Shown: positions 26,189 through 35,634, counted from the stretch's first letter. The stretch is 64,000 nucleotides of DNA from Pelagicoccus mobilis (GCF_016595505.1 NZ_JAENIL010000035.1:18243-82242); one strand, 5' to 3'. Notes: generated by a model not told the origin, from the sequence alone. Made by a program: numbers and translations.

Positions 26189-28987
26189 CTACTCCGAGGG
26201 GGCGTTTTTGGTGACCGAGCGGGGGTTGCGGGTGGGGCGGTGGTCGCGGCGAGGGGTGTCGACGTTGATCTCTTGCTTGGTGTTGGGGTTGAAGAGGGTG
26301 AGCTTGGGCTCGTCGAAGGTGCCGGTTACGGAGACTTCGAAGACGTTTGAGAAGATATCGAGCGGGAGATTGATGAGGGGAGTGATGAGGGGGACCTTGC
26401 TGTTGCGGAAGGGGAAGAGTTTGGCGGAGAGGTCGAGGGCGTCTGTCTCTATATTATAGGTACCTTCGGATTCGATGGCGGCGCCTCCGCCTTCCATCTT
26501 TGCGTCGGTGAGATTGACGGTGTCTAGGTTAACGGTGAAGGGGGAGGAGGCGTCTGAAAAGGATAGGGTTGTGAAGCGGAGCGGGGTGATTTCTAGGGCG
26601 GCGGAGAGGAGACCGAAGAGGCGGAAGGAGCCGAAGTCGGCCTCGGTGATTTTGAATTCGCCCTCGCCTTGGTACGAGAGGGAGTCGCCTAGGATGCCGT
26701 GCCCTTTGAAGCTGGCGTTTGCTTTGCCTCCGAAGGAGAGGAGGCGTTCGGTGTCCATCGCTTGCGCGGTTTCGGAGCCGTCGGCGGCGAAGTAGGTGTT
26801 GGTGGCGACGAGCGCTTCGCCGAAGCCGACGTCGTCTAGCTGGGCGTCGATTTCGACTGCGTCTCCGACGATGAAGGCGCTGGCTGTCATTTTTCCTCCG
26901 CCGAGATCGGATTCGGCGTAGGGGATGTCGATAACGTCGTCGTCGATGTGGATCTCGGTTGAGAGCGAATCGAGCGGATAGCCGTAGAAGGTGAAGGCGG
27001 TTTCCGATTCTATACCGAGGTCGATGTCGTTGATGAACTCGTCTTCGAAGAGCACAGAGGCGGAGCGGACCTCGAGAAGCGGGGGAAGATCGTAGCAGTA
27101 GGGGGCGAGGATGTTGCGAACGCCGTCGGCGATTTCCCAGAGGATTTTGGGGCCGTTTTGGACGTCGAGGGTGGAGATGGCTTCGATCCAGATTCCGGTG
27201 AGCTTGTCTTTCTCGTCGCGGACGTCGCGGTCCATGTAGAACTGGATTTCTCCGACGGCTTGCTGATCATCTGCGGCGTTGATCTCTAGGTCGTAGAGGT
27301 CGATGTAGTGGAATTTCGAGAACAGCTTGGTGCGGAGCTCGTCGACCAGCATGCCGCGAAGGTTGAAGTCTTGGACGTAGCCGGTGCCGGTGACGTGCAC
27401 GGTGTCGGGGCGCTTGAAGGTGGCTTGGGAATCGAGGTAGGTGAGCATGCCTTCGTCGGGAAAGCTCATGCCGTCCCACATGGCGGCCCACCAGGGCTTG
27501 AACCAGCTGTTTACGCTTGTGGGGTCGAAGGAGCCTTCGATGAGGACGCGGCGCAGCATGGTCTCGAGATTGTATCCGACGGTGATGACGCCGGATTGTT
27601 GCCCGGCTTGGAGTCTGACTTCGTGCAGGTCGATTTGGGGGCCAGTGAGAGTTGCCGAGCAGGAGGCGTAGTCGATGGTGGTGCCGAGCAGAGTGGTCTC
27701 TCCGGTTTGAGCGATGGCGTTGATGCGGGAGGGCTTGAAGTCCGCGTCTAGGGTGCCGGTGGCGTGGATATCGATGGCGGAGTGGATTTGGGCTTGGGAA
27801 TGGAGGTCTAGATTGGCGAATTTCTGGGCGAGCGGATTGAGGTTCTCGAGCAAGGGGGTGTCGAGGAGGGCGTGGAGGTCTAGGCTTGTTTGCTGGCTTT
27901 CGGTATCGTGCTCCAGCCGGGCGCTGATGGGGCTGGAAGGGAAAGCGAGTTGGATGTGGGCGGAGTGGGTCGTCTCTCCTGGGGTCGCGAGTGCTATGAG
28001 GGAGGGAATCTCTGTTCCTTGGTAGGAGATCTGGGCGGTGGAGGCTTGGATGTGGTCTGGTAGGAGGGATTTTGGAGGTGGTTCCGAATCCCATTGAGCG
28101 AAGAGCCGTAGGGATTTGGCGGATACTTCGTTGGGAAGGGATATGTGGTTGGCGAACAGCTTTGTTTCGAGGCTTTGGCCGAGGGCGTATTTCGCTTTGA
28201 TGGAAAGCTCTTGGACTTCGATTTCGGGAGTGGCTTTCAGTCTTGTGGCGCCGAGGTCGAGGTAGGCGGTTTGCGTGCCGTCTTCGATGTCGAGATCAAT
28301 GGTGCAAAACGGGGCGTCTAGGCGTTTGAGCTCTTCTTTTACCCGAGAGATCTGCGGCGCCAGTTTGAGGATGATTTGGGTGACGGTAGGCTTGGGGGCG
28401 TCGGGTTTAGGAGGTGGGAGTTGAAGCAGGTTTGCGTTGATACGTCCGGCTAGGGAGAGTTTGAGATCGTCGATGGCGCAGTTTGCGTAGCGTATATTCC
28501 AGCGTTCGGCCCGTTGGACGGCCTCAAGGTTGATGGAGCTGATGGCGGTGGTCGGCTCGCCGCTAGGGGTGAGCATGGCGGGGAGTACTATCCGACCGGA
28601 GGAGAGGCGTACTTCGTCGATGGCGACTTTTCGGAAAAGCAGGCGACTCAGCTTTAGTTTCGCGATCGCTATGTCTGCGGCTACGATGGTGGAGCCGAGT
28701 TCCGGCGAGTAGAACTCGGGACGTTCTACGATGATCCGTCCATTGGGCTGAAAACGGATGCCTTCCATGCGAAGGCTGATTCCTTTGGTTTGCAGCTGAT
28801 CACGGAGCTCGCGTATTATGAAGTTGGGTACTGGAATGTCGTCGAGGGTAGCGACATATGCGGCGAAGAGAGTTGCAGCGGCAAGCATGAGCACAATCGC
28901 CGAGTAGCATCCGTGGAAGAGCGCCTTGCAGGTGGTGCAGACACTTTTCCAAGCGATGCGAAGGTGGCTCTTGCGAGGCTTGCTCAT
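26189..28987 (-). CDS. AsmA-like membrane-anchored protein
   Basis: A 932-residue protein with one N-terminal membrane anchor (YSAIVLMLAAATLFAAYVATL) and a long periplasmic beta-rich region of the AsmA/TamB kind. Features include the N-terminal LQTKGISLRMEGIRFQPNGRIIVERPEFYSP, the mid-part FKPWWAAMWDGMSFPDEGMLTYLDS, and the C-terminal AsmA-like block GEGEFKITEADFGSFRLFGLLSAAL followed by NIETDALDLSAKLFPF. AsmA-family proteins are bridge-like lipid-transfer or envelope-assembly proteins between the two membranes. It is the last of a five-gene - operon with an ABC transporter of the gliding-type family, seven bp after the DUF4340 gene. Confidence 0.8.
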   Translation of the reverse strand: MSKPRKSHLRIAWKSVCTTCKALFHGCYSAIVLMLAAATLFAAYVATLDDIPVPNFIIRELRDQLQTKGISLRMEGIRFQPNGRIIVERPEFYSPELGSTIVAADIAIAKLKLSRLLFRKVAIDEVRLSSGRIVLPAMLTPSGEPTTAISSINLEAVQRAERWNIRYANCAIDDLKLSLAGRINANLLQLPPPKPDAPKPTVTQIILKLAPQISRVKEELKRLDAPFCTIDLDIEDGTQTAYLDLGATRLKATPEIEVQELSIKAKYALGQSLETKLFANHISLPNEVSAKSLRLFAQWDSEPPPKSLLPDHIQASTAQISYQGTEIPSLIALATPGETTHSAHIQLAFPSSPISARLEHDTESQQTSLDLHALLDTPLLENLNPLAQKFANLDLHSQAQIHSAIDIHATGTLDADFKPSRINAIAQTGETTLLGTTIDYASCSATLTGPQIDLHEVRLQAGQQSGVITVGYNLETMLRRVLIEGSFDPTSVNSWFKPWWAAMWDGMSFPDEGMLTYLDSQATFKRPDTVHVTGTGYVQDFNLRGMLVDELRTKLFSKFHYIDLYDLEINAADDQQAVGEIQFYMDRDVRDEKDKLTGIWIEAISTLDVQNGPKILWEIADGVRNILAPYCYDLPPLLEVRSASVLFEDEFINDIDLGIESETAFTFYGYPLDSLSTEIHIDDDVIDIPYAESDLGGGKMTASAFIVGDAVEIDAQLDDVGFGEALVATNTYFAADGSETAQAMDTERLLSFGGKANASFKGHGILGDSLSYQGEGEFKITEADFGSFRLFGLLSAALEITPLRFTTLSFSDASSPFTVNLDTVNLTDAKMEGGGAAIESEGTYNIETDALDLSAKLFPFRNSKVPLITPLINLPLDIFSNVFEVSVTGTFDEPKLTLFNPNTKQEINVDTPRRDHRPTRNPRSVTKNAPSE

Positions 28988-28993
28988 GCGGCC

Positions 28994-30955
28994 CTATTGG
29001 GTAGGGGCTTCGAGTTGCTCGGAGGTCGCGGGGGCGAGGCCCTCGGGGTTGGGGGTGCTTTTTTCGGGAAGCGGCTTCGAGCTGAATGGTTTCTCGGGGG
29101 CTTCTCTCTGGACCCGGTTGAAGGCGACTTGGGAAAAGGTATCGATGAAGTCGATACCGAACCGGAAGCTTTGGTCGGTTTCGACAATGCCTCCGTAGAG
29201 GAGGGGACCGCCGGTTGTCTCGGATATGAGTATTTCTATTTTTTGGGAAATAGCGTTTGCGGTGTCGTTTGAGTCTAGGGTTGCCGTTAGTCGGTAGGCC
29301 CATGGCTGACGACGTCCGGCGATTCGAACGGTGCGTGTGAAGCCGTTGTTTCTAAAACTGTCGATTCTGAGTTGGGAGACTTGGGCTGCTAGTTGCGCGG
29401 CGATGGTGGGTGTTTCGGCGTCTGGCTCTATGGCTTCGTCGACGAGAAGGGTCTCGTCGGAGAGTCGTTCAATGGTTAGGTGAGAGATTCGGGTGGTTTC
29501 GGGGAGGGAGATGATGTTTCGGTCTTTGTAGCGGAGCGGGTTGTTGGTGATGTTAGAGAATATGTCGTTGTAGACCGAATACACGAAGTCCTTATCTGCG
29601 ATCTTGATGAAGCTTTCCTGACGGCTGTCGGGAGTCCTGTCGCCTATGTGCAGGACTTCGGTCTTAAGCTCTTCGAGTGGCTTGTCTTCGTCGAAGGCTT
29701 TGTTCGAGGTGATGGTGATGGAGTACTCGGGGACTTCGAGTCCGTAGGATTCTAGATCTGGCGCGGAGGGGGCGTCGTTTACGAAGCCGGTGTCGGGAAC
29801 GGCTTTGAGTTCGTCCAGCCACTTGAGCATTTCGCTGATTGATTCGGTGTCGCCGGCGAGGGTTTGGAGTCCTTGCTCTTGGTTGCGCACGACGAGTTCC
29901 CAGGTGCCGTCCTCGAGCTTTTGGAGGGTGAGCGGTTCTTGGTCGCGGCGTTCGATGGTAGCGGTAGTGGCAGCGGTGACATCGAGCTCGAAGATGCGTC
30001 GTTCGCGGAGTTTGGTTTGGGCGTTGGCTAGGAGATCGAGGAAGTCGATGCGAAGTTGGAAGACGGCGGGGCGGCTTTCGCGTTTGGCGTAGCGGAATTG
30101 GGACTCTTCGGCGATGATCTCCCCGATTTCGAGAACTTCGCGGCTTTGGTCCGCTTCGATGGCGATTCGGTAGAGTGGGTTTTGCAGGCCGTAGGGGGAG
30201 AGGTCGCTAGGGTTGGAGGCGACGATGGAATCTGCTTCGAGGCTGAGGCATCGGTTGAGGAGGACGTTTACGGCTTCGGAGTCGGCTCGCGCTCGTATGG
30301 GTGTTTCGAATACCCAGTTGTCGCCATTGCGGGCGAACCAGGCGCGAAGGTTTCGGTCGTCTTCGCGAACTTGGATATTCCATGACATGGCTTCGAATAC
30401 TGCGATATCGAAGAGGCGGGAGGAGCGTAGGTTGTCGAGGTCGACGGAGATGGCGTCGAGCAGGGAGCGGTTGACGACGTGGACGTGGCTTTGATCGGTG
30501 GAGAGGAGGTAGAGGTTGTTTCCGATTTCGGTTGGTTTGCCGATATGGAGGGTGGATTTCCGCTCGCCGCGACCGATCATGAGAGCGAGGCGGGAGGGCT
30601 TGAGTCCGTAGTCGGCGAGGGATACGCCTGAGTTTGAAACGACGTTGGTTTCGAAGCTGGAGATGCGTTCGAGGAAGCGGAGTTCGGTGAGGATGCGTTG
30701 TACGGCGAATTCGTTGGCGGGCCAGAGATAGGGCTCTTTGAGCATCCAGCGGTTGTCTTCGAACTGGAGGGTGATGTTTTGGCCTGTCGCGTTATTTTGG
30801 ATACTGAGGTAGTCGATGCCGACCGCTAGGCTGCCGAGGACGCTGGATCGTTGGTCTGGGTAGTCGTCGATATCGGTACGGTTATCTATATAGAAGATAT
30901 AGGTGAGCAAGCCGAGTAGAATGGCGAGCAGGGTGAGTGTGATTTTTAGGCGCAT
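28994..30955 (-). CDS. DUF4340 domain protein, ABC-transporter auxiliary
   Basis: A 653-residue protein with one N-terminal transmembrane anchor (MRLKITLTLLAILLGLLTYIFYI). The periplasmic part contains repeated DUF4340 units: WMLKEPYLWPANEFAVQRILTELRFLERI, SLADYGLKPSRLALMIG, DLSPYGLQNPLYRIAIEA and DLESYGLEVPEYSITI. The pattern YGLxxP recurs three times. Proteins of this family are nearly always encoded after a GldA/GldF/GldG-type ABC module, as here. The transported molecule is unknown, and the protein probably forms part of its periplasmic assembly. Confidence 0.88.
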   Translation of the reverse strand: MRLKITLTLLAILLGLLTYIFYIDNRTDIDDYPDQRSSVLGSLAVGIDYLSIQNNATGQNITLQFEDNRWMLKEPYLWPANEFAVQRILTELRFLERISSFETNVVSNSGVSLADYGLKPSRLALMIGRGERKSTLHIGKPTEIGNNLYLLSTDQSHVHVVNRSLLDAISVDLDNLRSSRLFDIAVFEAMSWNIQVREDDRNLRAWFARNGDNWVFETPIRARADSEAVNVLLNRCLSLEADSIVASNPSDLSPYGLQNPLYRIAIEADQSREVLEIGEIIAEESQFRYAKRESRPAVFQLRIDFLDLLANAQTKLRERRIFELDVTAATTATIERRDQEPLTLQKLEDGTWELVVRNQEQGLQTLAGDTESISEMLKWLDELKAVPDTGFVNDAPSAPDLESYGLEVPEYSITITSNKAFDEDKPLEELKTEVLHIGDRTPDSRQESFIKIADKDFVYSVYNDIFSNITNNPLRYKDRNIISLPETTRISHLTIERLSDETLLVDEAIEPDAETPTIAAQLAAQVSQLRIDSFRNNGFTRTVRIAGRRQPWAYRLTATLDSNDTANAISQKIEILISETTGGPLLYGGIVETDQSFRFGIDFIDTFSQVAFNRVQREAPEKPFSSKPLPEKSTPNPEGLAPATSEQLEAPTQ

Positions 30956-31000
30956 GCTAAAGTGGGTTCCGGGTATCGGATTCTAGGTTCCGGGGGGGAG

Positions 31001-32461
31001 CTAGTTTCTTCGGGAAAGGTAGACGAGTAGGCCGAGGAAGCCGATGACAGCGGGAGGGGCGAACCAGATGAGATAGCGGGCGAGGTGGAGTTGCTCGATC
31101 GAGAGGTCGAGCTTTACTTTCTTAATCGGTCGCGGGGGGATGTTGAGTCGGGTGTAGCGGTCGACCGAGTAGTTGATGGCGTTTAGAATCAGGTAGAGGT
31201 TTCCTGAGTCTTGTATTCGTTGGTTGGATATGAAGTTGGAGGTGCCGAACACGGTGAGCTTTCCGCCTGGCAGGGAGATGCCGAGCGAGGAGTCGACTTG
31301 GCGTTCGGAAATGGCTCCGATCTTTATGGGACCTGCGAGGTCGATCGCGGAGTTGTAGGTTGGGAAGAGGTTTTCTTGATATTGGCGCTCGCCCCAGCTT
31401 TGGGAGGAGGTGGCTAGGAGCTCTTGCACGATGAGGGAGTCGTCGATGGGCCTGCCTGGATCTTCGCGGACGGAGGACGCTCGGTCTGTGATCACGGGAA
31501 TGCCTTGTTGGTAAAGCGGCTCGGAGACGGGGTGTTGGGCGAAGTTGCGGATTATGAGGTCGCCTCCTTCTATGACGTAGTTGGGGTCGCGTTCGACGAC
31601 GAGGACGTCGTCGGCGAGCACGCCCCATTCGTAGAAGAGGTCTTCGAGTCCGTGTTCTCTTCCTGGCTCGAGCAGGATGATGACGCGGCCGGCTCGTTTG
31701 TTGAGGTAGGTCTCTAGGAGAAGTCGCTCTTGTGGGAGGAAGCGTGTTTTGGGGGCGGCGACTACGATGAGGGAGGTGTCTTCGGGGACTTCTTCCGCGG
31801 TGCTTAGGTCGAGGGTTCGGGTGGTGAAGCTGCGGGATTTGAGTTCGTTGAAGAGGGTGGAGGCTCCGGTGGAGGCGGTGACGTCGTTGGCGGAGAATTC
31901 GCCGTGCCCGGTGGTGAAGTAGAGTATGGGTTCGGAGGTTTCGACGACTTCGAGTATGGAGCGGGTGAATACGTTTTCACCGAGGAATTCGCGTATTTCA
32001 GAGTCTTGGATTTTGTAGAGCTCGTTGATTTTGACCTGGCTTTGGCGCTCGCCTGATTTGAAGACGATGACGTTTGGGGAGTCGATTCCGAGGGCTCGTG
32101 CTCTGGAGGTTTGGGAGTAGATGTTTAGGTATTCGACGGTGACGCGGTTTTTGCCTTGGTCGCGGGTGGCGTACTCGTATTCGCGAAGCAGGAGTTTAAC
32201 GTCTTTGAGGATGTCGGATAGGCCGGGCTCGTCTGTGTTGTCCGAGATGGTGACGATGGCTTCGATCGGCTGCTGGAGCTGGGCGAGGTAGGCGCGTGTC
32301 TCTGGGGAGAGGGAGTAGATATTCCCTTCCGTGAGGTCATGGCGCTGGTAGGTCCTCATGCCGATGTAGTTGACCGCGATGAGTATCGAGAAAACGAGTA
32401 CGATCTGGAGGAGCGCTTGGAAGCGGTCTGTAAATCGGTTTGGCTGGTGGTCGTGGGACAA
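31001..32461 (-). CDS. GldG-like ABC transporter auxiliary protein
   Basis: A 486-residue protein with an N-terminal transmembrane helix (IVLVFSILIAVNYIGMRTY) and a C-terminal one (YLIWFAPPAVIGFLGLLVYLSRR). The region between is the ABC_transp_aux domain: SPETRAYLAQLQQPIEAIVTIS, then the Rossmann-like PILYFTTGHGEFS, SLIVVAAPKTRFLPQERLLLETYL and GRVIILLEPGREHGLEDLFYEWG. In Bacteroidota the homologue GldG is part of the gliding and secretion apparatus; in other phyla the same set occurs without gliding. It forms an operon with the permease and ATPase. Confidence 0.9.
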   Translation of the reverse strand: MSHDHQPNRFTDRFQALLQIVLVFSILIAVNYIGMRTYQRHDLTEGNIYSLSPETRAYLAQLQQPIEAIVTISDNTDEPGLSDILKDVKLLLREYEYATRDQGKNRVTVEYLNIYSQTSRARALGIDSPNVIVFKSGERQSQVKINELYKIQDSEIREFLGENVFTRSILEVVETSEPILYFTTGHGEFSANDVTASTGASTLFNELKSRSFTTRTLDLSTAEEVPEDTSLIVVAAPKTRFLPQERLLLETYLNKRAGRVIILLEPGREHGLEDLFYEWGVLADDVLVVERDPNYVIEGGDLIIRNFAQHPVSEPLYQQGIPVITDRASSVREDPGRPIDDSLIVQELLATSSQSWGERQYQENLFPTYNSAIDLAGPIKIGAISERQVDSSLGISLPGGKLTVFGTSNFISNQRIQDSGNLYLILNAINYSVDRYTRLNIPPRPIKKVKLDLSIEQLHLARYLIWFAPPAVIGFLGLLVYLSRRN

Positions 32462-32513
32462 GGAAAATTGGGTCCTGGGTGCTTGGTGCTAGGTTCTGGG
32501 ACTAGGCAGTTAA

Positions 32514-33275
32514 TCATGAGGTGCCGTCGCGGTATTCGATGGCTAGGATGCTGAGGAAAAGGAAGGTAAGGGAGGCGCTCAGGTAGAGCACGATGGCTCG
32601 GGTATCGATGATTCCGGTGGAGAAGTCTCCCATGTGCTGAAGGGCGTCGGTGTGATCTGCGAGCTGGCGGAGCCAGTGGGCTTTTTCGGCGGCGAGCACG
32701 GAGAGGTCTTCGATGTTGCTTCCGATGACGATGAATCCGAAGACGAGGGTGAAACCGAGGATTCCGGCCACGAGCTGGCTTTTGGTGAGGGAGCTGGCGA
32801 AGATGCCGAGTGAGAGGAAAAGGGTGCCGCTGAGGAAGATGTAGGCATAGCCTCCAATGAGTGGATACGGATCGATAATCGTATCTGCCTGGGCGTAGGT
32901 GAAAAAGATGATGTGGAAGGAGGCGGTGACGAGCCAGAGCGAGCAATAGTAGAGGTAGCTGGCGGAAAATTTGGCTAGGACGATTTCGGTAATGGTGACC
33001 GGTGTGGTGAGCAGGGTCTCGATGGTGCCTGAGCGGCGCTCTTCGGCTACGGATCTCATGGTGAGGAGGGGAACCATGAAAAAGACGGGGATGAAGAACA
33101 TGCGGAAAAAGAGCACGCTGGGGGTCTCGTCCTGAGGGTCTGAGGTGTAGAGGCGCAGCATCCACTGGAAGAGAAAGCCCATGACGAGGAGAAAGAGGAA
33201 GCCGGCGATGTAGGTGCTGGGGCTGATGAGCAGGCGCCAGATCTCGTTGCGAAGAAGCGTTGTGAAGTGTCTCAA
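32514..33275 (-). CDS. ABC transporter permease, GldF-like
   Basis: A 253-residue integral membrane protein with six predicted helices, for example IAGFLFLLVMGFLFQWML, FFIPVFFMVPLLTM, LWLVTASFHIIFFTY and FLSGTLFLSLGIFAS. The cytoplasmic loop VAEERRSGTIETLLTTPVTITEIVLAKF is the ABC-2 permease signature. It overlaps the ATPase gene by 4 bp (ATGA), giving translational coupling. The final part LSASLTFLFLSILAIEYRD matches GldF proteins. Substrate unknown. Confidence 0.92.
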   Translation of the reverse strand: MRHFTTLLRNEIWRLLISPSTYIAGFLFLLVMGFLFQWMLRLYTSDPQDETPSVLFFRMFFIPVFFMVPLLTMRSVAEERRSGTIETLLTTPVTITEIVLAKFSASYLYYCSLWLVTASFHIIFFTYAQADTIIDPYPLIGGYAYIFLSGTLFLSLGIFASSLTKSQLVAGILGFTLVFGFIVIGSNIEDLSVLAAEKAHWLRQLADHTDALQHMGDFSTGIIDTRAIVLYLSASLTFLFLSILAIEYRDGTS

Positions 33276-34396
33276 GACTTGGTTCCGGGTTCCGGGTTTT
33301 GGGTAACGGGTTCTTTTTCGTCCTCTTGTGGGGCTGGTTGAGGAGCTGCTAGTTCCTCGTCTACCGTTTCCCAGGAGCGGCGGGTGGCGGCTAGGAATAC
33401 GTCTTCGAGCGGGGCCATTTTGCTGCGGAGGGAGCGGGGGCGGAGGTCGGGGTTTTCGGCGAGGGCTTGGAAGAGCTCTTCGCGGTAGTCGTGCTTGCCT
33501 TTGATTTGGATCTCGACGGTGGCGAAGCCGTCGGCGTCGCGCTCGGAGGTGCGCTCGACTTTGAGCTCGGGGGCGACGGAGGCGAGGGCTGCTTCGAGTT
33601 CCTTGGCTGGACCGTGGACTTCGACTTCGTAGGTGGTGTGGTCGATGAAGGTGTCGCGGAGCTCTGCGGGTGAGCCTTGGCCGACGATTTTGCCGTGGTT
33701 GATGATGACGATCTGGTCGCAGGTCATCTCGATCTCGGGCAGGATGTGGGATGAGATGATGACGGTCATGCGTCCGCGCAGGGAGGCGATGAGGTCGCGG
33801 ATGAGAATGACTTGATGGGGATCGAGGCCGATGGTCGGCTCGTCCATGATGATGACTTCGGGATTGGCGAGGATGGCGTCGGCGATGCCGACGCGTTGGC
33901 GGAAGCCTTTGGAGAGTTTGCCGATGATCCGGTCTTGGGCGCGGAGGAGGTCGCAGCGCTCTAGGGCGGTGTCGATGGCGCGTCGGCGTTGGGAGAAGGG
34001 GATCTCTTTTATCTTGGCCCGGTACTTGAGGTATTCGCGGACGCGCAGCTCGAGGGGGAGAGGGTTGTTTTCCGGCATGTAGCCGATGCGGCGCTTGATG
34101 AAGTGGGGATCGGCTGTGACGGGGACGCCGCAGATCTTGGCGGTTCCGGAGGAGGCGCGGTTGTATCCGGTGAGGATGCGCATGGTGGTGGATTTGCCGG
34201 CGCCGTTGGGGCCGAGAAAGCCGACGATTTGCCCTTTTTCTACTTTGAAGCTGATGCCGTCTACGGCGTTGATTTTGCCGAAGCGTTTGTGGAGCTTCTC
34301 GACTTCGATGGTATGCGGTTTGGAGTCCAATTCGGTGGGCTGGTTCGTGGTGTTCCGAAGTGGGACATTGAAAGACTGGCTTCTATCCGGTCGCAA
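33272..34396 (-). CDS. ABC transporter ATPase, GldA-like
   Basis: A 374-residue ATPase. Walker A is GPNGAGKST, the signature is LSKGFRQRVG, and Walker B is VIIMDEPTIGLDP, with the switch His in VIISSHILPE. VEKLHKRFGKINAVDGISF is the usual ABC-2 opening. The C-terminal accessory domain (YEVEVHGPAKELEAALASVAPELKVE) is of the DUF4162-like type. It is the first gene of a five-gene - operon. The last residues (QNPEPGTKS) are encoded by a GGTTCCGGG-type spacer repeat and are probably not functional. The true start may be downstream, since the first 25 residues are low in complexity. Confidence 0.92.
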   Translation of the reverse strand: MRPDRSQSFNVPLRNTTNQPTELDSKPHTIEVEKLHKRFGKINAVDGISFKVEKGQIVGFLGPNGAGKSTTMRILTGYNRASSGTAKICGVPVTADPHFIKRRIGYMPENNPLPLELRVREYLKYRAKIKEIPFSQRRRAIDTALERCDLLRAQDRIIGKLSKGFRQRVGIADAILANPEVIIMDEPTIGLDPHQVILIRDLIASLRGRMTVIISSHILPEIEMTCDQIVIINHGKIVGQGSPAELRDTFIDHTTYEVEVHGPAKELEAALASVAPELKVERTSERDADGFATVEIQIKGKHDYREELFQALAENPDLRPRSLRSKMAPLEDVFLAATRRSWETVDEELAAPQPAPQEDEKEPVTQNPEPGTKS

Positions 34397-34472
34397 TAGG
34401 TTTTTTGGGTTTTGTAAATGGGTGTTGGGTATTGGGTTCCGGCGTTTGGTGGTTGGCGAGGGAGAGAGGTTG

Positions 34473-34604
34473 ATGCGGCTCCGGCGGAGCGGCGCCCTCC
34501 GGGGTGGGAGATGGAGGATTAGGAGGATGATTATGATTAGGAGGAGGATTGGGTGGATGGGATTAGGAGGATGATTATGATTAGGAGTAAGATTGGGTGG
34601 ATGG
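34473..34604. repeat. Palindrome and two tandem 44-bp repeats upstream of the ACT-domain gene
   Basis: GCTCCGGCGGAGC is a perfect short palindrome near the left end. Then a 44-bp unit starting GATTAGGAGGATGATTATGA and ending GGTGGATGG occurs twice in direct tandem (34517-34560 and 34561-34604) with two mismatches. The rest of this spacer holds no gene. Purine-rich tandem units may be slippage products, and could supply extra Shine-Dalgarno-like AGGAGG copies. Confidence 0.75.
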
Positions 34605-34652
34605 GATTATGGTGTTGTTTGATGGAGGGAGGCGGCTAGGGTCGGCGGTGAT

Positions 34653-35174
34653 ATGGAAAGCCCCATCGTGATGTCTTTAATTGGCCCGGATCGTCCGGGT
34701 CTGGTGGAATTGATCGCTTCGACCGTGAAAGCGGCGGGCGGTAATTGGCTGGAGAGCCGGATGTGCAACCTGGGGGGGCAGTTCGCGGGGATCTTGCGGG
34801 TGAGTCCTAGCGAGGGGCGCCGAGAGGAGTTGTTGGCGGCGGTGGCGTCGTTGCAGGACAAGGGCATCAGTCTGGTGGTGAAGGATGCGGAAGAGGATTC
34901 GGACGGGGGTTGCCATGAGGTGGCGACGATCGAGATCGTGGGTCATGATCGTCCCGGGATCGTGAGCCAGATTTCGAATGCGTTTGCTCAGCGTTCGGTG
35001 AATGTGGAGGAGCTGAACACGGAGTGCCGCAGCGCGCCGATGTCTGGGGAAGCGCTTTTCGAGGCGAGGGCTAGGGTCTGCATCCCATCGGACTGTGACG
35101 TATCTGACCTACGGAGCGATTTAGAGCTTATAGCGGCGGACTTGATGGTCGATGTAAGCTTCGAATCGGACTAA
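34653..35174 (+). CDS. Two-ACT-domain regulator, GcvR-like
   Basis: A 173-residue protein made of two ACT domains: residues 1-75 (VMSLIGPDRPGLVELIASTVKAAGGNW...) and 90-173 (ATIEIVGHDRPGIVSQISNAFAQRSVNVEELNTE). GPDRPG and GHDRPG are the ligand-site turns. GcvR proteins of this build restrain the glycine cleavage activator GcvA by binding glycine. No glycine cleavage gene is nearby, so the partner is unknown and the GcvR name is a structural label. An adjacent small exported protein follows 19 bp downstream. Confidence 0.82.
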   Translation: MESPIVMSLIGPDRPGLVELIASTVKAAGGNWLESRMCNLGGQFAGILRVSPSEGRREELLAAVASLQDKGISLVVKDAEEDSDGGCHEVATIEIVGHDRPGIVSQISNAFAQRSVNVEELNTECRSAPMSGEALFEARARVCIPSDCDVSDLRSDLELIAADLMVDVSFESD

Positions 35175-35193
35175 TTTTTCGAAATATCTAGCT

Positions 35194-35634
35194 ATGAAGG
35201 GATCTGGACGTTTGAGAGCTGTAAGGGCTGCTTTTTTGAGTTTGGCACTGGCGTTTGCTGGCTTGGGCTTCTCGCAGGGGCAGCCGGACTGGGCGTTTGA
35301 GATCCTGGAGAGCAAGAAGGCGATGTTCGAGGCGGACCAGTTGCACGCGAAGGAGGGCGACTGGTTGCTGACCTTTCGCATGCGCGTGAAGTCGCTCAAG
35401 ATGGTCCCGCCGATCTCGAAGATCGAGTTCGAGGGGAAAATCGTTTCCGAGGAGGAGGACGTGGAGGATGAGATCGTGTGGACGAAGAGTCACACGATTC
35501 GCCGCAAGGATTTCGAGGCGGCCTATGGTGGCGGGCGCAGCCAGTTTGTGCGGGTGTTTTTGAGAGACGTGCCTGCGGAGGTGACGCTGGTGGAGATGAG
35601 CTATCTCAAGGAAGAGGATTCCGAGGAGGAGTAG
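35194..35634 (+). CDS. Small exported protein of unknown function
   Basis: A 146-residue protein with a clear signal peptide (RAVRAAFLSLALAFAGLGFSQGQ). The mature part is acidic at the end (YLKEEDSEEE) and predicted to be beta-rich (WLLTFRMRVKSLKMVPPISKIEFEGKIVSEE). No family was recognised. It lies 19 bp after the ACT-domain gene, so it is probably co-transcribed. Its pattern of beta-strands followed by an acidic tail suggests a structural or binding protein. Confidence 0.7.
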   Translation: MKGSGRLRAVRAAFLSLALAFAGLGFSQGQPDWAFEILESKKAMFEADQLHAKEGDWLLTFRMRVKSLKMVPPISKIEFEGKIVSEEEDVEDEIVWTKSHTIRRKDFEAAYGGGRSQFVRVFLRDVPAEVTLVEMSYLKEEDSEEE

